A DNA stretch of 64,000 bases, from NCBI GenBank assembly GCA_002373375.1, contig DFLE01000015.1, forward strand, positions 1-64,000, in the 5' to 3' direction. Below the pieces are notes generated by a model that had not been told where the DNA came from, searched no databases, and saw nothing but the letters and a program-made list of their open reading frames with translations. Origin of the DNA: Prevotellaceae bacterium UBA3627 (GTDB lineage Bacteria > Bacteroidota > Bacteroidia > Bacteroidales > Bacteroidaceae). Made by a program: the position numbers and the translations under genes. Positions 1 through 8,868 of this stretch are shown here, piece after piece. The stretch's first letter is position 1, and each line of letters starts with the position of its first letter.

Positions 1-158
1 AGACCCACCCCAACCCTCAATGGTCTTTACACCCCCTCCGCTTCGCTTCTCCCCCGTTTCGCGGGGGAGGGCAACCCTGTGAGGGAGGGAGCGTGAGTTA
101 GGGGGGAGTGGAGATTAATTATTAATTATGAACTATTAGTTATGAACTGTGAACTGCC
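1..158. repeat. Intergenic GC-rich hairpin and ATTATGA-type short repeats
   Basis: Non-coding stretch downstream of prfA. It holds a perfect hairpin, CTCCCCCG (49-56) with CGGGGGAG (62-69), inside a C/G-rich segment. From about 110 to 150 there are short degenerate repeats of the type TTATGAACT. There is no U-run typical of a terminator next to the hairpin on the minus strand. Similar C/G-rich text recurs around 42860-42940, so this may be a dispersed intergenic element. Confidence 0.5.
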
Positions 159-1262
159 CTACAGTTCCGCCTCCTTCATCTTCTCCGCGTTCTCAGCCAC
201 GGTGAGTGCGTCAATCATCGGCTGTATGTCGCCTCCGAGGAAACCGCTCAGGTCATGCGTGGTGTAGCCTATGCGGTGGTCGGTCACGCGTCCCTGTGGG
301 AAGTTGTATGTGCGAATCTTTGCAGAGCGGTCGCCGGTTGAGACGAGAGTCTTGCGTCGGCTTGCTATGTCGTCCATATACTTCTGGTGCTCGCGGTCAT
401 ATATATATGTACGCAAGCGCGAGAGCGCACGTTCCTTATTCTTTGGTTGGTCACGTGTCTCTGTACACTCTATCAGTATCTCTTCTGTCTCGCCGGTGTT
501 AGGGTTCTTCCACATATAGCGTGCGCGCACACCAGACTCCACCTTGTTCACGTTCTGACCGCCTGCGCCTGAAGAGCGGAAGGTGTCCCACTTTATCTCG
601 CCCTCGTTGATTTGCACGTCGAAAGGCTCAGCCTCAGGCAATACTGCCACGGTTGCGGCTGATGTCTGCATTCTGCCGTTTGACTCTGTCACTGGCACAC
701 GCTGTACACGGTGTACGCCCGACTCATATTTCAGTATGCCGTACACGCCGTCGCCGCTCACGGCGAAGTCTATCTCCTTGAAGCCGCCCACGGCGCCTTC
801 GTTGGCGTCGGTGACGCTCAGGGACCATCCCTTGGAGTCGCAGAAACGCTTATACATATTAAAGAGGTCGCCTGCGAAGAGACAAGCCTCGTCACCGCCT
901 GTGCCGGCGCGTATCTCCATCTGCACGTTCTTGGCATCCTCCGGATCCTTCGGCACGAGGGCTATCTTTACCTCCTCCTCCAGTCCGGGCAGAGCAGCCT
1001 CATTCTCGCTGAGCTGCTCGCGCGCCATCTCCTTTATCTCGGGGTCTGTCTCGTTTATCAGCAGGTCCTTGGCCTCTTTTATGGCCTCCAGGCAACTTAT
1101 GTAGCGTTTGCGTATCGCCATGATGTCACCCAGGTCCTTGTATTCCCTTGTCAACTTGACGAAACGCTGTTGGTCGGCTATCACTGAGGGGTCGGTGATA
1201 AGTGTCGTCACCTCCTCGTAGCGAGCCTCCAGTCCGTCAAGCTTCTGTAATATGCTATTCAT
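159..1262 (-). CDS. prfA: Peptide chain release factor 1
   Basis: Recognises UAA/UAG stop codons in the ribosomal A site and triggers hydrolysis of peptidyl-tRNA. The 367-aa protein has the full RF1 layout: a coiled-coil N-terminal domain, the PVT codon-recognition tripeptide (PxT, within PVTESNGRMQTSA) and the catalytic GGQ loop (SSGAGGQNVNKVESG). Length is normal for RF1 (about 360 aa). It lies 118 bp downstream of purM on the same strand and no clear promoter separates them, so the two are probably co-transcribed. The gap is filled with short repeats. Confidence 0.97.
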   Translation of the reverse strand: MNSILQKLDGLEARYEEVTTLITDPSVIADQQRFVKLTREYKDLGDIMAIRKRYISCLEAIKEAKDLLINETDPEIKEMAREQLSENEAALPGLEEEVKIALVPKDPEDAKNVQMEIRAGTGGDEACLFAGDLFNMYKRFCDSKGWSLSVTDANEGAVGGFKEIDFAVSGDGVYGILKYESGVHRVQRVPVTESNGRMQTSAATVAVLPEAEPFDVQINEGEIKWDTFRSSGAGGQNVNKVESGVRARYMWKNPNTGETEEILIECTETRDQPKNKERALSRLRTYIYDREHQKYMDDIASRRKTLVSTGDRSAKIRTYNFPQGRVTDHRIGYTTHDLSGFLGGDIQPMIDALTVAENAEKMKEAEL

Positions 1263-1380
1263 CTTTTGAGTTGTGAGTTTTGAGTTATGAATTATGAGTT
1301 GCGCCCTGCAAGTCGTGGTTTTATACTCAGTTTTTGAATTTCAGGACACTCATAACTCATAACTTATAATTCATAACTTG
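1263..1380. repeat. Degenerate 7-bp repeats between purM and prfA
   Basis: The intergenic text is largely built from imperfect 7-bp words such as GAGTTAT, GAATTAT and TCATAAC. They occur on both strands, giving inverted stretches of the type ATTATGAGTT and CTCATAACTCATAACT. Related words occur at about 110-150 and 19371-19390. No gene is apparent. Confidence 0.55.
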
Positions 1381-2544
1381 TTAATATTCAAATACACCAT
1401 ACTCGCTCTTTATTGTCAGCGACTTCTGTCCCTCCTCTATGTGTCCTATCACCTGTGCGTCGATGTTGAAGCTCTTGCTTATCTCGATGACCTTCTCCGC
1501 CTGCTCAGGGCTGACGTATATCTCCATACGGTGTCCCATATTGAACACCTTGTACATCTCCTTCCAGTCAGTGCCGCTCTGGTCGTGTATCAGCTTGAAC
1601 AGTGGTGGTACAGGGAACATATTGTCCTTTATCACGCGGCAGTTGTCGTTGACGAAGTGCAGCACTTTTGTCTGTGCACCGCCGGTGCAGTGTACCATGC
1701 CGTGTATCTCAGGGCGCATCTCGTCAAGTATGCGCTTGATGACAGGTGCATAGGTACGTGTCGGCGACAGTACCAGCTTGCCAGCGTTCACAGGAGCACC
1801 CTCTACTTTGTCCTCAAAGCGGCAGCCGCCAGAATATACCAGTTCCTCAGGCACTGCATGGTCATAGCTCTCAGGGTATTTCTCGGCGTAGTACTTTGCG
1901 AATACGTCGTGGCGTGCAGATGTCAGTCCGTTGCTGCCCATGCCGCCGTTGTACTCCTTCTCGTATGTAGCCTGTCCGAAGCTTGCCAATCCCACAATCA
2001 CGTCGCCCGGACGTATGTTGGCGTTGTCTATCACGTCGCTGCGCTTCATGCGGCAGGTTACGGTAGAGTCAACGATGATGGTGCGTGTCAGGTCGCCCAC
2101 GTCAGCTGTCTCGCCGCCGGTGGCATAGATACCGACACCCATCTCGCGCATCTCGCTCAGCAACTCGTCAGTGCCGTTGATGATGGCGCTGATAACCTCG
2201 CCCGGTACCAGCATCTTGTTTCTGCCGATGGTAGAGCTTACGAGAATGTTGTCCACTGCACCCACGCAGAGCAGGTCGTCGGTGTTCATGATGAGGGCGT
2301 CCTGTGCTATTCCTTTCCATACAGACAGGTCGCCGGTCTCTTTCCAATACATGTAGGCGAGGCTTGACTTTGTGCCTGCACCGTCAGCATGCATGATGTT
2401 ACAATACTCCTCATCACCACCGAGAATGTCAGGGATAATCTTGCAGAAAGCCTGTGGATAGATACCCTTGTCAATGTTCTTGATGGCGTTGTGTACGTCT
2501 TCTTTGGCGGCACTTACGCCGCGCAGCATATATCTGTTGTCCAT
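1381..2544 (-). CDS. purM: Phosphoribosylformylglycinamidine cyclo-ligase (AIR synthetase)
   Basis: Catalyses the ATP-dependent closure of formylglycinamidine ribonucleotide to aminoimidazole ribonucleotide in purine synthesis. The 387-aa sequence carries family signatures: HADGAGTKSSLAY near the N terminus, a DALIMNTDDLLCVGA segment, ATGGETADVGDLTRT and a C-terminal NMGHRMEIYV stretch. It is first in a probable two-gene unit with prfA. A weak Bacteroidetes-type promoter lies upstream (2603-2634), and a 22-bp-period array starts about 270 bp upstream of the start codon. The long open frame on the opposite strand (1378-2367) is a codon-bias shadow. Confidence 0.96.
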   Translation of the reverse strand: MDNRYMLRGVSAAKEDVHNAIKNIDKGIYPQAFCKIIPDILGGDEEYCNIMHADGAGTKSSLAYMYWKETGDLSVWKGIAQDALIMNTDDLLCVGAVDNILVSSTIGRNKMLVPGEVISAIINGTDELLSEMREMGVGIYATGGETADVGDLTRTIIVDSTVTCRMKRSDVIDNANIRPGDVIVGLASFGQATYEKEYNGGMGSNGLTSARHDVFAKYYAEKYPESYDHAVPEELVYSGGCRFEDKVEGAPVNAGKLVLSPTRTYAPVIKRILDEMRPEIHGMVHCTGGAQTKVLHFVNDNCRVIKDNMFPVPPLFKLIHDQSGTDWKEMYKVFNMGHRMEIYVSPEQAEKVIEISKSFNIDAQVIGHIEEGQKSLTIKSEYGVFEY

Positions 2545-2602
2545 TTTGGATGGTTTTTCTTCGCTTATGTTTTTTTTCTTCGTTTAAGGATATTATACGA
2601 TA

Positions 2603-2634
2603 CAAAATTATAAAAAAAATCTATAATACACAAG
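2603..2634 (-). promoter_or_regulatory. Predicted purM promoter
   Basis: Read on the minus strand, TAATTTTG (plus-strand CAAAATTA, 2603-2610) fits the Bacteroidetes -7 box TAnnTTTG. CTTG (2631-2634) sits 20 bp upstream in the -33 position. The -33 element is off consensus. Confidence 0.45.
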
Positions 2635-2816
2635 TTTGAAACCTTTTTTTTCTGTGTGCCATATAGTATCTAATTGACAAAGTGTCATGATAATTCGCGT
2701 TTTTCTTTCATTGTGATATTTCCGGACTCGCGGCCTGTAAGTTTAATCTGGAGAATGATTTGGTGTCAGATGTCTGCAAGTCGCTACAAAAATTCCTGTT
2801 GGTGACGTTTTTTGTT

Positions 2817-2911
2817 GCGAAAGCTATCACTTTACGGTGTGATTCGATAGCTTTCATGTCCTGAAAGCATAGCTTTTACACTGTGAAAGCTATGCTTTTA
2901 TGGTGCTTTTT
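2817..2911. repeat. 22-bp-period palindromic array A
   Basis: Four units start at 2824, 2846, 2868 and 2890, exactly 22 bp apart. Cores are CTATCACTTTAC, GATAGCTTTCAT, CATAGCTTTTAC and CTATGCTTTTAT. The first core is in reverse orientation relative to the second; the last two approach perfect palindromes (AAAGCATAGCTTT). The array lies in the divergent gap between purM (minus) and paaK (plus). The rest of the 2545-3248 gap is AT-rich and has no apparent gene. Confidence 0.85.
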
Positions 2912-3152
2912 GCGTCGTTATGCTAATGGAAAGTTTGATGGCGTTTTTGTAACTTGTTGATTTTTAAGTGTGTGTAAAATTCGTAAAAAGTGGGTGTTTT
3001 TTGTCCTGTTATCGGTTACTTTATAAATTCGCCAAGCATTCTGTGTTGTGGAAAATCAGAGTGTCAGTAAAATCAATAAATAGTTAGCAAAATGTCATAT
3101 TCTTTGCTTTTGTGTGCCGTTCGAAAGTTATCATTATTTAATAAACATAAAT

Positions 3153-3183
3153 TTTGTGTTATACAAAAAAATTACTACCTTTG
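3153..3183 (+). promoter_or_regulatory. Predicted paaK promoter
   Basis: TTTG at 3153-3156 and TACCTTTG at 3176-3183, separated by 19 bp, match the Bacteroidetes consensus. The leader that follows (about 60 nt) contains a small GGGG/CCCC hairpin at roughly 3206-3217. Confidence 0.75.
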
Positions 3184-3248
3184 CGTTTGATTAACCAAAA
3201 AAGCGAGGGGCACGCCCCCCGATACCATAAGCAATATTCAATAATAAA

Positions 3249-4583
3249 ATGTACAGAAGAGAACTGCCTGACTGGAAGTCAGAATATCTTGATCCGGAGT
3301 TAGAGACCATGTCCCGTGAGGAGATAGAGAAGTTGCAGGTGGAGCGCCTTAAGGCTACGGTGGCTCACTGCATGAATAATCCTTTCTATAAGAAGCGCCT
3401 TGAGGAGGCTGGGGTGACACCAGAGAGCATAACAAAGGTAAGTGACATTCGCCGCATACCGTTCACCACCAAGCAAGACCTGCGCGAGAACTATCCGTTC
3501 GGATTGGCGTCTGTACCGCTTACGGAGTGTGTCAGACTGCACTCGTCATCAGGCACCACGGGTAACCCTACTGTCATACTGCATACGCAGAAAGACCTTG
3601 ACGAATGGGCTAACCAGGTGGCGCGTAACCTTTGGATGGTGGGATTGCGTCCTAACGATGTGTTCCAGAACTCATCAGGCTACGGAATGTTCACCGGTGG
3701 ACTGGGTTTCCAGTATGGTGCGGAGCGTCTCGGTATGCTCACCATACCGGCTGCGGCAGGCAATTCTTTGCGTCAGATAAAGTTCATGAAGGATTTCGGC
3801 ACTACTGCCTTACACGCTGTGCCGTCATACGTGACACGCCTCTACGAGGTGATGCAGGAGACAGGCGTGGATCCGCGCAGGGATACCAAACTGAAGGTTC
3901 TCGCCATTGGTGCGGAGCCTCACTCTGAGGAGCAGCGCAAGCGTATCGAGCAGATGCTGGGTGTGAAGGCGTATAACTCTTTTGGCATGAGTGAGATGTG
4001 CGGTCCTGGTGTGGGCTTTGAGTGTAAGGAGCAGAACGGTCTGCACTTCTGGGAGGACTATTACATCGTTGAGATAGTTAATCCTGAGACCCTTGAGCCT
4101 GTGCCTGACGGCGAGATAGGCGAGCTGGTGCTCACCAGCATCAACCGTGAGGCTATGCCGCTGCTGCGTTATCGCACGCGTGACCTTACCCGTGTGCTCG
4201 GACGTACTTGTAAGTGTGGCCGTAACCATGTGCGCCTCGACCGTATGAAGGGACGCTCTGACGATATGATGGTGCTGAGGGGCGTCAACATTTTCCCGAT
4301 ACAGATAGAGAAGATACTGATGCAGTACAAAGAACTGGCAAGCAACTACCTTATCACCCTCACCACAGACGAGAACAACGACAACATGACCGTAGAGGTA
4401 GAGTTGGAAGACCAGTTCATCGACGACTACCCACTTCTCGCTAAGTTGCAGAAAGATGTAACGCGTGCCTTGAAAGACGAGATACTGCTTACTCCGATTG
4501 TCAAGCTTGTGCCTAAGGGTACGCTGCCTGTAAGTGAGGGCAAGGCCGTCAGGGTGGTTGACAAGAGAACGGTATATCAATAA
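3249..4583 (+). CDS. paaK: Phenylacetate-CoA ligase family protein
   Basis: A 444-aa member of the adenylate-forming (ANL) superfamily, closest in layout to PaaK phenylacetate-CoA ligases that activate aryl acids with ATP and CoA. Visible motifs are the phosphate-binding SSSGTTGNPT loop, the YNSFGMSEMCGPG segment, the YRTRDLT motif and the C-terminal hinge followed by GRSDDMMVLRGVNIFP. No other phenylacetate-pathway gene is in view. In anaerobic Bacteroidales such ligases are often linked to indolepyruvate ferredoxin oxidoreductase genes (none here), so the natural substrate may be an aryl acid from amino-acid fermentation. It is monocistronic between its own promoter and terminator. Confidence 0.9.
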   Translation: MYRRELPDWKSEYLDPELETMSREEIEKLQVERLKATVAHCMNNPFYKKRLEEAGVTPESITKVSDIRRIPFTTKQDLRENYPFGLASVPLTECVRLHSSSGTTGNPTVILHTQKDLDEWANQVARNLWMVGLRPNDVFQNSSGYGMFTGGLGFQYGAERLGMLTIPAAAGNSLRQIKFMKDFGTTALHAVPSYVTRLYEVMQETGVDPRRDTKLKVLAIGAEPHSEEQRKRIEQMLGVKAYNSFGMSEMCGPGVGFECKEQNGLHFWEDYYIVEIVNPETLEPVPDGEIGELVLTSINREAMPLLRYRTRDLTRVLGRTCKCGRNHVRLDRMKGRSDDMMVLRGVNIFPIQIEKILMQYKELASNYLITLTTDENNDNMTVEVELEDQFIDDYPLLAKLQKDVTRALKDEILLTPIVKLVPKGTLPVSEGKAVRVVDKRTVYQ

Positions 4584-4607
4584 ACAGATATCTAATAGGA
4601 AGTAACT

Positions 4608-4642
4608 CAGGAGGCAACGCCAGCGTTGCCTCCTGATTGTTT
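4608..4642 (+). terminator. Rho-independent terminator after paaK
   Basis: Perfect 12-bp stem CAGGAGGCAACG (4608-4619) with CGTTGCCTCCTG (4624-4635), 4-nt loop, followed by ATTGTTT. Confidence 0.85.
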
Positions 4643-4763
4643 AAGCGCCCTGAGTGTACTCCTCATTTATAATATCTTGGGAATAGTTGAAGACCATAAT
4701 CAGTCAAATAGAATTGTGTGGTATGTAAAACTAAATATTCGTGTGAAAAAACAATTGGTTAAA

Positions 4764-4795
4764 TTTGTCAGTTTGACAGTTTATTATTACCTTTG
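4764..4795 (+). promoter_or_regulatory. Predicted promoter of the lipoprotein/beta-barrel gene
   Basis: TTTG (4764-4767), 20-bp spacer, TACCTTTG (4788-4795). The expected transcription start is about 20 nt before the ATG at 4823. Confidence 0.75.
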
Positions 4796-4822
4796 CCGCT
4801 CGAAAGAAGAAGATATTAACCG

Positions 4823-5830
4823 ATGAGAACAATTAGCTTTATTTGTGTAGCAGCCGTAATGATAGGCTGTACCTCTACACCGAAGGTGGTAACTGATGTG
4901 ACGGAGATATTACCTCCGAGAAAGACTACTGACGTGGTGGTATATGACGTCAACGATAGTATGCCAGCAAATGCCCGGAGTATAGGTAAGTTGAAGGTGA
5001 CAGACGGAGGATTTACGCCTACAAGAAAATGTCAGTTTGTTGATATGCTCTCTATTGCTTTAGGACAAACAGCTGAAAGTGGTGGTAACGCACTGCACAT
5101 TGACGAGCACAGGTATCCTGATTTGAGATCTACATGTCATCGTATATGGGGTACAATGTACATCATCCCCGACAGTATTGTTAATAAATACCCCTCACAA
5201 TCTATACAGGAGGTGGAAGAGAGGTATGATGAAGCCCTGTTGGAAGCGATGGTGGCAGCGCAGCTCGAACAAGAAGAAAAGAGGAAGAAGGAACTTGATA
5301 ATCCGAAGAATGTAATCATGGTCAATGCTGGTGTATCATGGATTACATCTGAAATTCAGACACCACTCCACTTGTATAAGAATCATGCGGGTTTTGGCAT
5401 GAACGTAGATTATCAGCATATCTGGGGCAGTGGATTAGGTTTAGGAATTGACTATTTGTATTACAACACTTCTTTTGATGGTGATATCACATACAACACC
5501 CATTATATTGGTCCGAGTATTGTTGGCAGTATGATGTCGAGAAACTCTTTGTGGAGAATGAATTTGGCGCTTGGTATAGGGTATGCGTATAACACTGAAA
5601 ATGTGAGCGCAAGTATTTACGGCTATCCATCATCAAAATCAGAATCGTCTGTAGGAGTCTTTGGGCAGATAGGAGCAGAGTATAAGTTGGCAAAGCATGT
5701 AGGTGTAGGTATTCAGCTCAGTTACCTTACAATGAGGTTAGACAGACCTGAGGGATATGACACGAGTAAATATAAATTCTACGGTGTTAAACGCTTTGAC
5801 CTTATGGCAGGTCTGCGCTTTTATCTGTAA
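4823..5830 (+). CDS. Predicted lipoprotein with C-terminal outer-membrane beta-barrel-like domain
   Basis: 335 aa. The N terminus is a lipoprotein signal with lipobox-like MIGC (Cys16). A first domain (about residues 20-120) contains a conserved-looking stretch with GQTAESGGNALHI, resembling small surface-lipoprotein folds. A charged helical linker (EEKRKKELD) leads to a C-terminal region (about 155-335) of alternating hydrophobic/aromatic strands ending in MAGLRFYL; the terminal aromatic-hydrophobic pattern fits outer-membrane beta-barrels. I do not recognise a named family. It is monocistronic, with a promoter at 4764-4795 and a terminator at 5860-5901. Confidence 0.75.
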   Translation: MRTISFICVAAVMIGCTSTPKVVTDVTEILPPRKTTDVVVYDVNDSMPANARSIGKLKVTDGGFTPTRKCQFVDMLSIALGQTAESGGNALHIDEHRYPDLRSTCHRIWGTMYIIPDSIVNKYPSQSIQEVEERYDEALLEAMVAAQLEQEEKRKKELDNPKNVIMVNAGVSWITSEIQTPLHLYKNHAGFGMNVDYQHIWGSGLGLGIDYLYYNTSFDGDITYNTHYIGPSIVGSMMSRNSLWRMNLALGIGYAYNTENVSASIYGYPSSKSESSVGVFGQIGAEYKLAKHVGVGIQLSYLTMRLDRPEGYDTSKYKFYGVKRFDLMAGLRFYL

Positions 5831-5859
5831 TCTGCTCCGAAGGAGCATAATAAAAACAT

Positions 5860-5901
5860 AAAGCCAGTCACACTGTCAATCAGTGCGACTGGCTTTTTTT
5901 C
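5860..5901 (+). terminator. Rho-independent terminator
   Basis: Stem AAAGCCAGTCACACTG (5860-5875) with CAGTGCGACTGGCTTT (5881-5896), 5-nt loop, one mismatch, followed by a T-rich tract. Confidence 0.9.
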
Positions 5902-6006
5902 TTCTGTGTAAATACTATTTTCTTGACTATGACGTTATAATAATAGGTTGTCATCAATGATGGGGAGCCTTATGTTTGCGTAAAACGAATGAATATAATA
6001 TAAAAG

Positions 6007-6495
6007 ATGATGAACGAAAACAATGATATGAAGGTTGGACAGAGTGGGTTCAGAACTTTGACAAGACAGCAGTCTGGGCTGCTGGCTGTTGGGGCACTGA
6101 TGATGGTGCTCGGTGTGGGAGGAGTGATATTTGGTAGTAGCATGGGACTCACGTTCGTGAAAGTATGTACGATAGTGTTTGCTGTGGGTGCGGTGACTTT
6201 CGCCCTGATGCAGATGATGCAGACGTATAATGGTAACGACATGACGTTGCGCAGGTTGAGGCAGATAATGATTATAGGGAATGTGTGCTTTATCCTCGCC
6301 GCACTGCTGATGGTGGAGAGTAACTTCCAGATATTGTTCCCATACGTGGCTACCACGATAGACGGTTATAACGGATGGGTACACTATGTATATAACAACT
6401 GGGTGATAGCACTGCTCATAGCCGCCATACTCCAGATGTATACCACACACAGAATAGCGAGCGAACTGAAAAAGAGAGAGGAGAGAAGAGGGTAA
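6007..6495 (+). CDS. Hypothetical integral membrane protein (four predicted TM segments)
   Basis: 162 aa. Four hydrophobic segments are visible: about residues 23-44 (GLLAVGALMMVLGVGGVIFG), 50-68, 88-103 and 130-147, with a short basic C terminus (ELKKREERRG). No catalytic motif is visible. It resembles uncharacterised small membrane proteins of Bacteroidales. A second ATG directly follows the first (MM start), so the exact start is uncertain by one codon. It ends before a strong terminator at 6545-6585. Function unknown. Confidence 0.7.
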   Translation: MMNENNDMKVGQSGFRTLTRQQSGLLAVGALMMVLGVGGVIFGSSMGLTFVKVCTIVFAVGAVTFALMQMMQTYNGNDMTLRRLRQIMIIGNVCFILAALLMVESNFQILFPYVATTIDGYNGWVHYVYNNWVIALLIAAILQMYTTHRIASELKKREERRG

Positions 6496-6544
6496 GGTAT
6501 AAAGTGTAAAGAGTAAAGAGTAAGGAGTAATGTGAAAAGTATAG

Positions 6545-6585
6545 AGAAACACCGTGGACATGGCGTCCGCGGTGTTTCTTTTTGT
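6545..6585 (+). terminator. Rho-independent terminator
   Basis: AGAAACACCG (6545-6554) pairs with CGGTGTTTCT (6570-6579), with an inner GTGGAC/GTCCGC extension, followed by TTTTTG. Confidence 0.85.
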
Positions 6586-6665
6586 TTACAAATCATAAAG
6601 GAAACGGTGCAGATATTAAAAAAATCTTAATCCGTATTCAGTTTAATTAATAAGAACTAAAAAAA

Positions 6666-6696
6666 TTTATCAGTTCAGTATTTATTCTTACTTTTG
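6666..6696 (+). promoter_or_regulatory. Predicted promoter, decides the start of the next gene
   Basis: TACTTTTG (6689-6696) with TTTA (6666-6669) 19 bp upstream. Because the -7 box covers the upstream in-frame TTG at 6694, translation most likely begins at the ATG at 6715. Confidence 0.65.
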
Positions 6697-6714
6697 CAGT
6701 GCAAAAACGATATT

Positions 6715-7518
6715 ATGAAAAAATACTACACTATAATAAGCATCTTCTCGTTAATGCTTATTACTTCATGTACAAAGTATAACGTTACGGGTACGTCCAG
6801 TTTGCAGAACATGGACGGACATATGTTGTATCTGAAGGGAATAGTCAATGACGAGTTGTGTAATATAGACTCTTGTGAGGTGGTACACGGGAAGTTTAAG
6901 TTCTCGGGTACGCTCGACTCTGTGCAGGTTGTGACACTGTGTATCGATGATTCACCTATTATGCCTCTGGTACTTGAGGACGGTGATGTGACGGTGGAAC
7001 TGAATGAGCAGCACCTGCAGTGTAAGGGCACACCGCTTAACGATACCCTCTCTGCTTTCAACAAGAGATATGAGACGCTGATGGCGCAGTTTGATGACCT
7101 GACACACCAGCAGAGTCAGGCGATAATGAACGGTGAGGATATGGACGTGGTGAACCAGCGTCTGGAGAGTATACATAACAAACTGGTGATGCAGGAGGAT
7201 AGGATGCTCTCAGCTTTCATAGCCGATAACTTTGACAACTGCCTTGGTCCTTATGTCTTCCAGATAGCAACAAGCGGATACCAGTATCCTGTGTTGACAC
7301 CATGGATAGAGGCACTGATGACCAAAGCATCGGAGAATTTCAAGAACTCACCGTATGTGAAGGAGTATATGCAGTTGGCAAAGCAGAATCAGGACATCAT
7401 GACGGGAGTGGCAGAGGCGCCTCAGCAACCTCAGCAACCGCCGATGTTGCCACAGAATGCGGATGGAAGATTTGACGGTCCGCCTACTCCAAACGAAATG
7501 GCTAAACCTGTAGAGTAA
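6715..7518 (+). CDS. DUF4369-like lipoprotein
   Basis: About 267 aa from the ATG at 6715. Signal peptide with lipobox-like LITSC. The first half (YNVTGTSSLQNMDGHMLYLK through KFSGTLDSVQVV) matches the beta-rich DUF4369 domain commonly attached to thioredoxin-like AhpC/TSA domains in Bacteroidetes. Here the thioredoxin domain is absent: the C-terminal half is helical and ends in a Gln/Pro-rich tail (QQPQQPPMLPQ). Only 6 bp separate it from pyrC, so the two are probably co-transcribed. Function unknown; likely anchored in the cell envelope. Confidence 0.72.
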   Translation: MKKYYTIISIFSLMLITSCTKYNVTGTSSLQNMDGHMLYLKGIVNDELCNIDSCEVVHGKFKFSGTLDSVQVVTLCIDDSPIMPLVLEDGDVTVELNEQHLQCKGTPLNDTLSAFNKRYETLMAQFDDLTHQQSQAIMNGEDMDVVNQRLESIHNKLVMQEDRMLSAFIADNFDNCLGPYVFQIATSGYQYPVLTPWIEALMTKASENFKNSPYVKEYMQLAKQNQDIMTGVAEAPQQPQQPPMLPQNADGRFDGPPTPNEMAKPVE

Positions 7519-7524
7519 TTTGTA

Positions 7525-8868
7525 ATGAAGACACTGATAAGAAAAGGAGCGCTGGTTAATGAGGGACATGTTGTTAAGGCTGATGTCCTTATCGTTGACG
7601 ACAGAATAGAAGATATCATACAAGGAGGAATTGACACCCAGTGTGCCAATTCCTTTGATGTTATAATTGATGCCGAGGATGCGTATGTGTTGCCAGGAGT
7701 GATAGACTCGCATGTGCATTTCCGTGAGCCGGGACTGACGCATAAGGCAGATATGGAGACAGAGAGTAGGGCTGCAGCATACGGTGGTGTGACCACAGTG
7801 TTTGATATGCCTAACACTAAGCCGCAGACAACAACGCTCGCCGCATTGGCAGAGAAGATGGCTGTAGCCAGGGAGAAGATGCACGTGAACTATGCTTTCT
7901 TCCCTGGTGCTACCAATGATAATATAGATGAGCTGCGACGCCTTAATGTGCATGAGGTGCCGGGCATCAAGCTCTTCATGGGCTCGTCAACGGGTAATAT
8001 GCTCGTGGATAAGGAGCAGGCTCTTGACGAGGTGTTTGCCTTGGCTAAGGAGATGGGGCTGCCGCTGATGGCACATTGTGAGGATACGGAGACTATCAAC
8101 GCCAATATGGCGTACTATAAGCATTTGACGGGAAAAGAAGACCCTGATATACAGCTCCATCCATTGATAAGGAGTGAGGAGGCGTGTGTGAAGTCTTCCG
8201 AGCTGGGTGTAAGGCTGGCGCGTAAGCATGGCACACAGTTTCATATAGCGCATGTTACGACAGAGAAGGAACTGGCTCTGCTTGGTGACAATATCACAGG
8301 TGAGGCCACAGTGGCGCACCTGATGTTCTCTGCTCCGGACTATGACATTCTCGGTGCACTGATAAAGTGTAACCCAGCGGTAAAGCTGACCAAGGACAGG
8401 GATGCACTGCGACGTGCGCTGACTGCTGCCAGCAAAGCTATACTTACGGTATCGACAGACCATGCACCACATGCCCTGGAGGAAAAGCAGGGTGGGGCAG
8501 CACGTGCCATGTCGGGAATGCCGATGGTACAGTTCTCGCTGATAAGTATGTTGTCGTTAGTTGACGAGAAGGTATTGGGTATAGAGAGGGTTGTTGACCT
8601 GATGTGCCATAACCAGGCAAGGCTGTTTTCTGTGCGTGAGCGTGGATTCCTGCGTAAGGGATATAAGGCGGATGTCGCCGTGGTGCGCAGGAGTGATACA
8701 CCGTGGACGCTGACTAAGGATGTCATACAGAGTAAGTGTGGATGGAGTCCGATGGAAGGCAGGCAGTTTAACTGGCAGGTATGCCAAACTATGGTTGATG
8801 GCAGGTTGGTATATGACAACGGCTGCTTTAATGGAGAGGTGCATGGTGAGCAGGTGGCTTTTAGATAG
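7525..8868 (+). CDS. pyrC: Dihydroorotase
   Basis: Amidohydrolase that cyclises carbamoyl-aspartate to dihydroorotate in pyrimidine synthesis. The 447-aa length is that of class I (PyrC/AllB-like) enzymes. Metal-binding HVHFREPG (residues about 63-70), GGVTTVFDMPNTKP, the FMGSSTGN segment near the carboxylated-Lys position, MAHCEDTE and the TDHAPH motif are all visible. It shares a short operon with the lipoprotein upstream and overlaps the acyltransferase downstream by 26 bp. Confidence 0.95.
   Translation: MKTLIRKGALVNEGHVVKADVLIVDDRIEDIIQGGIDTQCANSFDVIIDAEDAYVLPGVIDSHVHFREPGLTHKADMETESRAAAYGGVTTVFDMPNTKPQTTTLAALAEKMAVAREKMHVNYAFFPGATNDNIDELRRLNVHEVPGIKLFMGSSTGNMLVDKEQALDEVFALAKEMGLPLMAHCEDTETINANMAYYKHLTGKEDPDIQLHPLIRSEEACVKSSELGVRLARKHGTQFHIAHVTTEKELALLGDNITGEATVAHLMFSAPDYDILGALIKCNPAVKLTKDRDALRRALTAASKAILTVSTDHAPHALEEKQGGAARAMSGMPMVQFSLISMLSLVDEKVLGIERVVDLMCHNQARLFSVRERGFLRKGYKADVAVVRRSDTPWTLTKDVIQSKCGWSPMEGRQFNWQVCQTMVDGRLVYDNGCFNGEVHGEQVAFR

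Noticed and set aside
1378..2367. Long open frame opposite purM (329 codons)
   Set aside because: It lies entirely antisense to a clear purM gene and shows no recognisable protein features; codon-bias shadow. Similar long shadows lie opposite alaS, gyrA, proS, the uridine kinase-like gene and PL11.
4626..4826. 66-codon frame before the lipoprotein/beta-barrel gene
   Set aside because: It begins inside the paaK terminator and overlaps the promoter and start of the next gene.
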